Assembly (NCBI GenBank): GCA_021292165.1
Contig: CM037879.1
Location: 15,833,525-15,897,524 of the forward strand
Length of the DNA: 64,000 bases
From: Shinisaurus crocodilurus
Lineage: Eukaryota > Chordata > Lepidosauria > Squamata > Shinisauridae
Direction of reading: 5' to 3'
Under the pieces are notes generated by a model that did not search any database, had not been told where the DNA came from, and worked only from the letters and a program-made list of their open reading frames with translations. The position numbers and the translations under genes were made by a program. Of the stretch, positions 54,203-63,627 are shown piece by piece. Position 1 is the first letter of the stretch. Every line of letters starts with the position of its first letter.

Positions 54203-54795
54203 ATGTAGGGATGTGTGAAGAATCGGAAAGAGGGGGTGAAAATCCGACAGGTTTTCATGATTCAGCCCCCAGATTCCAGTTCAACAGCCCTGTACTGGTG
54301 CCCACTCACTATGATGCAAGACAAGCCAGCTCACAGACTTCCATCTCTCCAATGGGCTGTAGTTTGCACTTTTTTTTAGAGGCTTAGGAAATTTGTATAA
54401 GTGGTGTTATTTTGCATGTTTTGCACAAATCAGCACCTGAAAAGCATGTGGATCTAATGCGATTTGCTTAAATCAGCTGATTTTACACAAATACCAGATC
54501 CACATGCTTTTCGGGTGCTGGTTTGCGCAAAACATGCAAAGTAACGCCACTTACGCAATTTTCATGAAGTTACGCAAAGAGTGTAAAGTTACACAAATTG
54601 CACAAATAGCAGCATTTGCACAAATTTCCTTAGCATTTATTTTTAAAAAATATGGAAACCACAGCTTGTCTTCGAGACATAAGTCCATGGAAAACTCCCC
54701 AACTTGGCCCGTTTCCGATCATCGGATTGGAAGCAGGCAGGAAGTCCATTGAGCTCAAACGAGCCAGACTTCCCAGCTTCAGCATATCCCTATCA
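54203..54795. repeat. Foldback insertion 2 in the L2
   Basis: Starts GTAGGGATGTGTGAAG and ends AGCATATCCCTATC. The inner inverted repeat AAAAGCATGTGGATCTAATG faces ATCCACATGCTTTTCGGG-type sequence at 54437-54520. Related to family B by layout. Confidence 0.5.
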
Positions 54796-55544
54796 AGCAA
54801 TTAAGCTGGTGAGCTGGTGAGCACAAGGAATGGGGCCTTCTCTGTAGTGGCCCCCGCACTTAAGGAACTCTGTTCGAAGTGATGTCTGCCAGGCCTTATC
54901 ATTGCAGGCCTTCAAACAGGCCCTAAAATCATATGTGTTTACCTTGGCCTAAAACTGAGTCAGGAATTTATCGGGTGCTGATGCGTATATGATGCTATCT
55001 GGTTTTAATGGTTCATTTTGATCTTTTATTTGTACTGTTTTTTTTATCATTGTTTTATTGTGTTTCGTGGTTTTAAATGTGGGGTGGGTTTACTCTAAAA
55101 GGCAGCTTATAAATCTTTTAAATGGAATGAAATGAAATGAAACTGGTCACCCACTCCTTTCATCTGGCAGCGCTGCCAGGGAGGTTGCTGTGTCGAGCAA
55201 CTTTGCAGAGGGAAAGTCCAAACCAAACATGGCTTATTTTATAACCAAAACATGCACAAAAGCTGCAGCATCAGACTCAGTAAGTCACCCGCGGTCCAGG
55301 CCAAATCTCAGTAGGGCTGCGTCAGTAGGGCTGCTGCAGACAGAGCCACTCTGGATTTTATTCTGAACTTTAAAGAAGCTATCCTTGGTCCTGAACCATA
55401 TCCCCCAAATAGGTTCGGCATCATGGATAGCTCCTTAAAAGTTTGGAGTAAAACCCAGAGCAGATATGCAGCCCCGTTGACATTGGATTGGAGTCACCAG
55501 TGTCCACTGACACCATGGCATGCTAAGGAAGCAAATCAGAATTC

Positions 55545-55695
55545 CCTAAGAGCGTAAGAGATGCCTTGCTGGATCAGATGACGAGTCAATCTAGTCTAAC
55601 ACACTTATTGCAAACCTATGTGTTCATTTGCCTCCCCCCCCCCCCCGCCGGTACACTGCCTCTAATCATGGACGCCTTGTTTGACTTATTGAGTC
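55545..55695 (+). repeat. LINE/SINE-derived fragment
   Basis: AAGAGCGTAAGAGATGCCTT and GCTGGATCAGATGACGAG match a phrase common to many reptile interspersed repeats. Family not resolved. Confidence 0.35.
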
Positions 55696-56453
55696 ACTAA
55701 TATCCTCTGCTCAAGCAGGACTGGCACAAAACATTTTGTTGCCTGAGGTGAAGGACAAAATGGCAGCCACCCCATTCCACATCCAGCAGAAGTCCACCAC
55801 AGTGATAGCTGAATGGTACTGGCAATGGGACAGCGCCCTCCACCACATCTGAGGGCAGCAGGTTAACTTAGGAGCTGCCGGGCAGGCTGCAGAGCTCCTA
55901 TATTTCTGTCCTCTCGTCCCTCAGCCTAACTGCTGCTCCCCCAGCATCTTCTGCCTGAGGCAGCTACCTCAGTTTGTTTAAGGTAGGGCTGGCCCTGTGT
56001 TAGATCTATCTTTCATGAGTGTGTCTACCACCTGACCTAGTGCTTATGTTGTTGTCTTTTAGATGTCAGGTGAAGATACTATTATTTTCCTAGACATTTT
56101 TAGTGGTTTTTGTCATCTTTGCATCTTGACTATTCAAGCAGTGGGATGCGACCTATGGCTGCTGCAGAGATGTTGTTGCTATTGCATTTTATCATTGTGT
56201 TTTTATTTCATGTTACTAGCTGTACCCGGCCACGCGTTGCTGTGGCTCAGTCTGGTGAAATGGAAAAGAATGTGGGTTATCGTGTTGTCTGAACCCAGTC
56301 GATGCTGACCCTTGTTTTATCTGGAGGGATGCTGTATGCCAAGTATTTGGGGCTGATGTGGTCTTGAAATGGGCAATGGAGATGAAAACGGCTAGAGTTG
56401 GTTTGTTCACACGGAGCAACGCAGCTGCCTACATTTTTGGCCTCTCCGAGGGG

Positions 56454-56588
56454 GTGTGTTCTCCAACCTTGGGTCCCCAGATGTTTTTGGCCTACAACTC
56501 CCAGCATGCCCCAGCCAGAATAGCTGGCTGGGGCATGCTGGGAGTTGTAGGTCAAAAACATCTGGGGACCCAAGGTTGGAGAACACTG
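56454..56588. mobile_element. Palindromic hAT MITE inside the Helitron
   Basis: TGTTCTCCAACCTTGGGTCC faces GGACCCAAGGTTGGAGAACA, with arms of about 58 bases carrying CCTACAACTCCCAGCATGCC. The leftmost bases have drifted (GTGTG for CAGTG). Confidence 0.8.
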
Positions 56589-57947
56589 GTAGGGACTGTT
56601 ATGACAAGTGCCTGTACTTCCAAACGGACCACACTACGTAACCACTTAAAATCTGGGCAGGCTCGCACGGGAAAAAGCGCACAAATATATACACAAAGCA
56701 TATACACACTTTCCTGGGAGTTAAGTTCGCTTGAACTCAGTGGAACTTGCTTCTGAGTCCACACTGCACGGTTAGCGAGGCATCCCCCACAGACAACCCC
56801 CGCCCCAGCGAAACTGATTTAGCACTGGCAAATATGCCCAGAAACAGGGACTGACACCGATAAACAAAAATAGCAAGGACTGGAACGAATTTGCGACTCA
56901 GAAGGGAAGAGCACTCTGCACATGTCCAGAAACCCTGTCCCTAATATCCAGCCAGCCTGGAGGAACAGATTTTTTTTAATTAAAAAAAAAAAGGTAAAAT
57001 GGGGCCAGTGTGAGCGGGTGGTATGTGAAACTCTTGGGATTAAAAGCAGCTTCAGAAAAAGCTCCCAGACCAGTGCGCGTTAAGGCCTCTTCCTCCACCA
57101 ATGCTGCCCTGTTTCAACTCCAGTTTCCAGCGCTACGGTTTCCTGTTATTCTGCCCGGCTGTGTCAGCTCCGGGTGGGGACGCCAACGGCCTGGGAGCCG
57201 ATGGAAGGCATGCAGCTGGTTGCCAGGCGACGTCTCGACTGCGTGTTAGGTGTGTTTTTGTGTGTGTGAGAGGCAGTGGAGCCGTCAGGGAAGGACTTTT
57301 GGGCAGACGCCAGAGTCCCCGCTCAGCAGAATGTGCAGGAGAGCCTCCAAACATTGTAGTGGGGCTGGCTACCCACATTTTGAAGTCAGCAAAGTAATAC
57401 AGCGTCCCAATTAAAAAGGGACCCCTGCCCCGCAATGAGACTGTTAAGCAAGAGCCTAAAATTACCTAACTGTAACACTGTTCTGAAGTAAGAGAGCCAG
57501 CATGGTGTAGTGGCTAGACTGGGACCAGCTATGGTAAACGACACAGCTCAATTCCAATGCAATCATTGCAATGTCACACGAAATAATTAAATCAAAATGA
57601 AAATAAATCGAAAGCTATGAAAATTCAATTTAGAATGCAATCGGAAACATTGAAAGGGAATCATAAAATTTGGAAATTTGGAAATCGTAAATGGATCGGA
57701 AATCAGAAACATTGAAATGGAATCGTAAAATATTTAGTATAGCGTGTGTTGCCTTTACATCCACCAGATGGTGCTGTTTTTCCAAAAAAGCATGTTTTTA
57801 CCTGTCACAGGTGTGACATCTATATAATAGGTAGATAAAAACACGCGCGTATTCGAATGCAACCTTGTGTCAAAATTTCAAAGCAATCGGTGAAGAACTT
57901 TTGGAGATTTAAGATTTTGAACAAACGAACATTTACATTTTTATTTA

Positions 57948-58197
57948 CAGTCATGCCTTGGATTGAGAGCATAATTCGTTCCGGAAACGTGCTTGTAATC
58001 CAAAACACTCTTATATCAAAACGAAATCCCCCCAAAAAAATTTGTACAGAGATTTTTAATTTAAGCCGTACTACAGTACTTGTATTGCAAGACGTTGTTT
58101 GTATATCAAGTAAAAAATAAATAAATAAATATTTAAAAATTTGCTTGTCTTGCAAAACGCTCTCAAACCAAGTTACTTGCAATCCAAGATATTACTG
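57948..58197. mobile_element. Tc1/mariner-type MITE, 250 bp
   Basis: Starts CAGTCATGCCTTGGATTG and ends CAATCCAAGATATTACTG, flanked by TA on each side (57946-57947, 58198-58199). TA duplication and CAG..CTG inverted ends indicate the Tc1/mariner superfamily. Removing it rejoins a standard Helitron 5' end. Non-coding. Confidence 0.8.
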
Positions 58198-58619
58198 TAT
58201 ATAGATTAGATTGTGTATTATTGTATTCTATTTTGTATTGTTTTCTGCCTTGGGAACCCCAGTAGTTGAAGTTGCAAGCAAGATATAATGTCATCATATA
58301 ACTACATAACATTTTAAAAGAGGATATTGAACATGAAAAATATTCTTTCCATAATTTCTTTCCATGGATTTGCTAATCCCTTTTCCTGGGCAGTAGGTTG
58401 TAAGACTTCTTTTTTGTTTCATCAGCAGATGCCATTGCCTGTATTCTAGCAGCTTGGATTCATCCATAGGATTCAGGGCATTAGGTAACGCAAAACTGAA
58501 ATTGGCACTTTTGCAGAGTTTGAGGTGCATTAAAATTGGTTCAAAAGTGGTATTTGACACCGGTGAAGTTGGCAAAAATAAATAAGAATCTATCACCTTT
58601 GTGATAGATATGTAAATCT

Positions 58620-59275
58620 ATATATCTGGAGAGGATATGTAAATAATGGAACACAAATACATATGTGGTGGGAATGTAGGCAGGTAAACAGGTTCTGGTG
58701 TAAGATATTTAAAGAAATAGAAAAAATTACTGGACAAGAGATATGTAAAACACCAGAATTAGCTTTGTTGAATATGTTTGTGAATGAAAATAGAGATGTA
58801 AAAGAGAAAATGTTAATTGGCTATTTGTTGACAGATGCAAGGCAATTAATAGCAAACAATTGGAAGGCAGCTCGAATGCTGACATTATCTAGTTGGAAAA
58901 AGAAAATATGGGATATAGCAATCAATGAAAAGTTGACACAAAAGTTAAGATTGTATAGAGGAACAAAGAAAAAAGATACTTTTAAGAAGGATTGGCGACA
59001 GTACATAGAGTATATGAAAAAAGATTCAAATAGATCAGTGTTGATGGAAACGTATAAAAAATTGTGGGATTCATGAAAAGAAGTAGTTTATAAAGGAGCA
59101 GTTTATAAAGAAGTGAAATATAATAATATAATGTGGATTGAGTGGGGAGGGATTGGGGTGGGTTTATGTATTAATATTGTTAAGTTTTATTTGTTGTTGC
59201 TGTTGTTGTTGTATGTAGGTATGTATATTCTGTTTTTGGGGTTTTTTTTTGAAATGTAATAAAAAATGAATTTAA
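58620..59275 (+). pseudogene. L1 LINE ORF2 C-terminal remnant
   Basis: The translation from about 58624 reads WRGYVNNGTQIHMWWECRQV then NRFWCKIFKEIEKITGQEIC, the C-terminal Cys-rich segment typical of L1-clade ORF2 (conserved WW.C....FW spacing). The frame stays open to the stop at 59074-59076. A 3' UTR with (GTT)n and an AATAAA-like signal follows, ending near 59275. It is strongly 5'-truncated and the only L1 piece I recognised. Confidence 0.7.
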
Positions 59276-59597
59276 AGGACTTTTGCAGAGTTTGGTATTG
59301 GATGCAACTATCTCCATTACCAATTGTATGTCTGAATCATGACAATAAAAAAGTGAAGCAGGAAATTATTGGTAAGCATCACCACGAAAGCCATGTTTGC
59401 TTTTGCATTCTTGTATTTCAGTCACAACGCAGAGTTTCGAAACTGTTAAGGGATACTATTAAATAAAGCGAGCGAACAGAGTGAGTGAACAGGGAGAGCA
59501 AACAGGAGTTTGGTAGCGGAGTTCGGCAGGGGAGGTCAAGGGGGAGGTCCCTAAAAAAAAAAAAAAAAATATTCTAGGAAGACAGAAACAGAGCACT

Positions 59598-60626
59598 ATG
59601 GAAGGAAAGGACTCAGCAGTGGTGGTGACCTGCAAGGGGTGTGCAATGTTTGTTTTCCTGCCGGAGATCAACATGGCCTACACGTGCAACAAGTGCAAGC
59701 TGGTCACGCTGTTGGAAGAAAAGGTCAGAGGACTGGAGCAGCAAGTGTCAACCTTCAGGAGCATAAGAGAAAGCGAGGAGTTCTTAGACAGAACGGTGGA
59801 TCTACAGCACCAAAGCACAGTACAGGAGCCAGAAGGGCAACAGCAGGATGAGCCAGAGTCGGAGACTGCAGAGGCAAGGGAAAATAACGCAGGGGGAACT
59901 CCCTGGAAAAGGGTGACTGTTAGGAGCAGAAGAACTACAAGACACTCTGCGCCTGTGGAAGCAGTGGAGCTATGGAACCGCTTCCATGTACTTGAGGACG
60001 AGAGCAGAGGACAGCCTGCAGAGGACGGATTACCGGGCACCCAACGTGACAGCGAGCAAGAGGCTGAGGGTCAGTCAAGTGGAGGCAATCAAACCAAGGC
60101 CTACAGCAAGAGGAAGAGAAGAGTACTCGTAGTGGGAGACTCCCTCCTGCGGGGGATCGAAGCCAAAGTATGTCGCGAAGACCCATGGACTCGCCAGGTG
60201 TGCTGTCTCCCCAGGGCACGGATTAAGGATGTGTCAGAGCAGCTGCCGAGGCTCATGCAGCCCACCGACACATACCCCTTTCTTCTCTTCCACGTGGGTA
60301 CAAATGATACTGCCAAGCGGAGTTACAAAGAAATCACGGCAGACTTTGAAGAGCTGGGAAGGGAACTCAAGAACTTCGGGGCCCAGATAGTTTTCTCATC
60401 CATCCTTCCAGTACTTGGAAGAGGCATAGAAAGGGAAAGAAAAATACTCCGAGTGAATGACTGGCTACGAAGGTGGAGCCGACGTGAGGGATTTGGATTC
60501 TGGGACCACGGGCTACACTTCCTGGAAGATGGACTGCTGGCAAAGGATGGGTTGCACCTCACAAGGACTGGGAAGAATGTGTTTGGACACAGCATGAGGA
60601 ACTTAATCAGGAGGGCTTTAAACTGA
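59598..60626 (+). CDS. CR1 ORF1 protein (zinc-knuckle-like, coiled coil, esterase-like)
   Basis: 342 residues. CR1-group ORF1 proteins bind the element RNA and are required for or assist retrotransposition. Seen here: paired cysteines C12-x2-C15 and C30-x2-C33 (a PHD/zinc-ribbon-like arrangement), a charged helix likely to form a coiled coil (about 34-60), an acidic low-complexity linker (70-170), a basic KRKRR (171-175), and an SGNH-hydrolase domain. That domain has GDS at 180-182 (catalytic Ser182), GTND at 234-237 and DGLH at 317-320 (Asp317, His320), so the catalytic residues appear intact. I chose the ATG at 59598 because it is the first in frame and puts the cysteine module at the N terminus. 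The gene is the first of two in the element; ORF2 begins 38 bases after its stop. Confidence 0.9.
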   Translation: MEGKDSAVVVTCKGCAMFVFLPEINMAYTCNKCKLVTLLEEKVRGLEQQVSTFRSIRESEEFLDRTVDLQHQSTVQEPEGQQQDEPESETAEARENNAGGTPWKRVTVRSRRTTRHSAPVEAVELWNRFHVLEDESRGQPAEDGLPGTQRDSEQEAEGQSSGGNQTKAYSKRKRRVLVVGDSLLRGIEAKVCREDPWTRQVCCLPRARIKDVSEQLPRLMQPTDTYPFLLFHVGTNDTAKRSYKEITADFEELGRELKNFGAQIVFSSILPVLGRGIERERKILRVNDWLRRWSRREGFGFWDHGLHFLEDGLLAKDGLHLTRTGKNVFGHSMRNLIRRALN

Positions 60627-60664
60627 ATCCAACTGGGGAGGGAGACATAAACTCGGGGGTACCA

Positions 60665-63535
60665 ATGGAAGAAGGCCTCTATGCCAAAATGGAGAGAACA
60701 GCTCCAGCGGTGCCCATTGATAGTCTACCACAAAATGTAGGGGGAAAGTCGGACTATAAAGCACATAGTCTTCGATGTCTCTATACTAATGCCCAGAGTA
60801 TGGGCAATAAACAAGACGAACTTGAACTCTTGATACATGAGGGCAAGTACGACTTGATAGGGATAACTGAAACCTGGTGGGATGACTCCCATGACTGGAA
60901 TACAGCAATTGAAGGGTATAACTTGTTCAAAAGGAACAGAAGCAACAGAAAGGGAGGTGGAGTTGCACTGTATGTTAAAAATACGTATCTCTGCACAGAG
61001 ATACAGGAAGAGGAGCTTGGCAGCCCCATTGAGAGCATCTGGGTTAAAATAAAGGGGGCAAAGAATAAAACGAACATGGCGGTTGGAGTCTACTACCGAC
61101 CACCCAATCAAGGAGAAGACGAGGATGGAACTTTTGAAAAGCAAATTGCCATTGTTTCAAGGAGGCACGATGTGGTAGTAATGGGAGACTTCAATTTCCC
61201 TGAAATCTGTTGGGAGACTTATTCAGCCAAACATGGCCCCTCCAAGAAATTCCTGAGCTGTGCTGCTGATAACTTCCTCCTACAGAAAGTGGAGGAAGGA
61301 ACTAGAGGATCGGCTATCCTTGACCTGATTCTAACCAACAGAGACGAGTTAGTGGATAAAGTGGCAGTTTCGGGAACTCTGGGGGAAAGTGACCATGTTA
61401 TACTTGAGTTCTTGATTCTAATGGAAGCAAAAGCTGAGTGTAGCCAAACACGTACCCTGGATTTTAGGAAAGCCAATTTTAACAAACTCAGAACAATGAT
61501 TAGTAAGATCCCATGGCAAGTGACTCTCACGAGAAAGGGAGCCCAGGAGGGGTGGGAGTTTTTAAAAAAGGAAATTTTAAAGGCACAATTGCAAACAATT
61601 CCCACAAGGAAAAAAGGCAGAGGGCAACAGAAGAAGCCAATGTGGCTTCACAATAAACTCAAAGATGACCTGAAAACAAAAAAGGACACGTATAGGAAGT
61701 GGAAGGAAGGACAGGATACAGGGGAAGAGTACAGGCAGGTAGCACAGAACTGCAGGAATAGTGTCAGGAAGGCTAAAGCTGAGAATGAGCTAAGGTTAGC
61801 GAGGAATGCTAAAAGCAACAAAAAAGCTTTCTTCAGATACATGCACAGTAAAAGACAGAAGAAAGAACTGGTGGTTCAACTACGCAATGAGGATGGCAAA
61901 TTGATAACAGAAGACAAAGAAAAGGCAGAAGTGTTCAATTCCTACTTCGGCTCGGTCTTCTCCCAAAAGAGGGTCTATGACCCCCCTGGCAAACCTGAAG
62001 TGCAGACTGAAGGGGCAGGATTGCAGCTTGAGATTGATAGGCAAATGGTCAAGGAGCACCTGATTACTCTGAACGAGTTTAAATCTCCAGGGCCTGATGA
62101 GCTGCATCCTAGAGTAATAAAGGAACTGGCAGAAGAACTCTCAGAACCACTGTCTATTATCTTTGAGAAATCATGGAGGACAGGTGAAGTGCCAGACGAC
62201 TGGAGGAGGGCAAATGTTGTTCCCATCTTCAAAAAGGGCAAGAAGGAGGAACCTGGGAACTATAGGCCAGTCAGTCTGACATCAATCCCCGGGAAGATTT
62301 TGGAGCAGATTATAAAGAAGTCAGTCTGCAAGCACCTTGAAAACAATGCAGTGATTACTAGAAGCCAGCATGGATTTGTCAAGAACAAATCCTGTCAGAC
62401 TAATCTGATCTCATTTTTTGATCGGGTAACCTCCCTTGTGGACTGTGGGAATGCTGTGGACATTATATATCTGGACTTCAGCAAAGCTTTCGACAAAGTG
62501 CCTCATGATATCCTGATTAGTAAGCTAGCTAAGAGTGGGCTAGATGGAACAACTATCAGGTGGATCCACAATTGGCTACAGAATCGGACTCAAAGAGTGC
62601 TTATCAATGGTTCCTTCTCAAACTGGGGAGAGGTAACGAGCGGGGTACCACAGGGCTCGGTCCTGGGCCCGGTGCTCTTCAACATTTTTATTAATGACTT
62701 GGATCAGGAGGTACAGGGAATGCTTATCAAATTTGCAGATGACACAAAGTTGGGTGGAACAGCTAATACTCTGGAAGACAGAAACAAAATTCAAAGTGAC
62801 CTCGATAGGCTGGAGCGCTGGGCCGAAAACAACAGAATGAAATTTAATAGGCATAAATGCCAAGTGCTGCACCTAGGGAGAGGAAACCAAATGCAGAGTT
62901 ACAGAATGGGGGACACTTGGCTCAACAATACTACAAGTGAGAAGGATCTTGGAATTGTGGTAGATCACAAACTGAATATGAGCCAGCAATGCGATGTGGC
63001 TGCAAAGAAGGCAAATGCTATTTTGGGCTGTATTAATAGCAGTATAGCTTCCAAATCGCGGGAAGTGATAATTCCACTTTACTCGGCACTGGTTAGGCCT
63101 CATCTTGAGTACTGCGTCCAGTTCTGGGCACCTCACTTTAAGAAGGACATAGACAAACTGGAGAGGGTTCAGAGGAGGGCAACAAGGATGATAAAGGGAC
63201 TGGAAACAAGGCCCTATGAGGAGAGACTGAAAGAACTGGGCATGTTTAGCCTTCAGAAGAGGAGACTGAGGGGAGATATGATTGCACTCTTCCAGTATTT
63301 GAAGGGATGTCACACAGAGGAGGGCAAAGATCTCTTCTCGTTCATCCCAGTTTGCAGGACACGGAATAATGGGCTCAAGTTACAGGAACCTAGATTCCAC
63401 CTAAACATCAGGAAAAATTTCCTGACTGTCAGAGCAATAAGACAATGGAATCAACTACCTAGGGAGGTCATGGGCTCTCCCAGTCTGGAGGCATTCAAGG
63501 TGCAGCTGGACAGACATCTGTCAGAGATGCTTTGA
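60665..63535 (+). CDS. CR1 ORF2: endonuclease and reverse transcriptase
   Basis: 956 residues with no interruption. It carries out target-primed reverse transcription. The N-terminal APE-type endonuclease shows LYTNAQS (Asn42), GITETWW (Glu69), VYYRPP (142-147), GDFNFPEICW (Asp175, Asn177) and SDH (Asp243, His244). The reverse transcriptase spans about 475-770: NYRPVSL, QHGFVKNKSCQTNL, YLDFSKAFDKVPHD (catalytic Asp604), SGVPQGSVLGPVLFNIFIND and FADD (Asp692, Asp693). The C terminus has the CR1-typical RPHLEYCVQFWAP (811-823) and QRRATRMIKGLE. The frame is open upstream of this ATG at least to about 60602, overlapping ORF1, so translation could start by reinitiation elsewhere. Expected to be active if transcribed, but this is untested. 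Confidence 0.93.
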   Translation: MEEGLYAKMERTAPAVPIDSLPQNVGGKSDYKAHSLRCLYTNAQSMGNKQDELELLIHEGKYDLIGITETWWDDSHDWNTAIEGYNLFKRNRSNRKGGGVALYVKNTYLCTEIQEEELGSPIESIWVKIKGAKNKTNMAVGVYYRPPNQGEDEDGTFEKQIAIVSRRHDVVVMGDFNFPEICWETYSAKHGPSKKFLSCAADNFLLQKVEEGTRGSAILDLILTNRDELVDKVAVSGTLGESDHVILEFLILMEAKAECSQTRTLDFRKANFNKLRTMISKIPWQVTLTRKGAQEGWEFLKKEILKAQLQTIPTRKKGRGQQKKPMWLHNKLKDDLKTKKDTYRKWKEGQDTGEEYRQVAQNCRNSVRKAKAENELRLARNAKSNKKAFFRYMHSKRQKKELVVQLRNEDGKLITEDKEKAEVFNSYFGSVFSQKRVYDPPGKPEVQTEGAGLQLEIDRQMVKEHLITLNEFKSPGPDELHPRVIKELAEELSEPLSIIFEKSWRTGEVPDDWRRANVVPIFKKGKKEEPGNYRPVSLTSIPGKILEQIIKKSVCKHLENNAVITRSQHGFVKNKSCQTNLISFFDRVTSLVDCGNAVDIIYLDFSKAFDKVPHDILISKLAKSGLDGTTIRWIHNWLQNRTQRVLINGSFSNWGEVTSGVPQGSVLGPVLFNIFINDLDQEVQGMLIKFADDTKLGGTANTLEDRNKIQSDLDRLERWAENNRMKFNRHKCQVLHLGRGNQMQSYRMGDTWLNNTTSEKDLGIVVDHKLNMSQQCDVAAKKANAILGCINSSIASKSREVIIPLYSALVRPHLEYCVQFWAPHFKKDIDKLERVQRRATRMIKGLETRPYEERLKELGMFSLQKRRLRGDMIALFQYLKGCHTEEGKDLFSFIPVCRTRNNGLKLQEPRFHLNIRKNFLTVRAIRQWNQLPREVMGSPSLEAFKVQLDRHLSEML

Positions 63536-63627
63536 CCTAGATTCCTGCATTGAGCAGGGGGTTGGACTCGATGGCCTTGTAGGCCCCTTCCAACTCTACT
63601 TTTCTATGATTTCTATGATTTCTATGA
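63536..63627 (+). repeat. CR1 3' UTR and terminal TTTCTATGA repeats
   Basis: About 90 bases: GAGCAGGGGGTTGGACTCGA, CCTTGTAGGCCCCTTCCAAC, then (TTTCTATGA)x3. This is the likely RT recognition end. The same sequence forms the tails of the 5S-headed SINEs at 8.66, 16.7 and 35.42 kb. Confidence 0.9.

Larger units (their letters stand above)
53565..55145 (+). mobile_element. L2 LINE 3' end split by two foldback insertions
   Basis: Three collinear L2 blocks lie on the plus strand. 53.57-53.69 kb translates to LVQNAAARVVVGARCPGHVA and PILYQLH. 54.07-54.20 kb has TTCACCCATGCCATCCTGGC. 54.79-55.14 kb has GGGGCCTTCTCTGTAGTGGC and the 3' UTR ending GGCAGCTTATAAATC and a GAAAT tail. The gaps are filled by separate foldback elements. 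Confidence 0.7.
56216..58205 (-). mobile_element. Complete non-autonomous Helitron
   Basis: On the minus strand it begins TCTATATA (58205) and ends GCCACAGCAACGCGTGGC then CGGGTACAGCTAG (56216). The end has a 5-bp-stem hairpin (GCCAC..GTGGC) about 10 bases before CTAG. On the minus strand the flanking bases are A at the 5' end (58206) and T at the 3' end (56215), so insertion was between A and T, the Helitron rule. The 5' arm includes GTAAATGTTCGTTTGTTC. No Rep or helicase frame exists. Nested in it are an hAT palindrome (56454-56588) and a Tc1/mariner MITE (57948-58197) that splits the 5' end. Confidence 0.85.
59466..63627 (+). mobile_element. Full-length CR1 LINE with both ORFs open
   Basis: The 5' UTR (GCGAGCGAACAGAGTGAG .. 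GGAGTTTGGTAGCGGAGTTC) contains an A17 run at 59553-59569. Two long open frames follow with a 38-base spacer, then a short 3' UTR ending in three perfect copies of TTTCTATGA (63601-63627). Terminal short tandem repeats rather than poly(A) are the CR1 hallmark. No stop or frameshift was seen in either frame. The 5' boundary is my estimate, since CR1 insertions often lack target duplications. Confidence 0.92.

Noticed and set aside
58294..58596. 100-codon minus-strand ORF next to the L1 remnant
   Set aside because: No domain recognised and opposite to the L1 reading direction.
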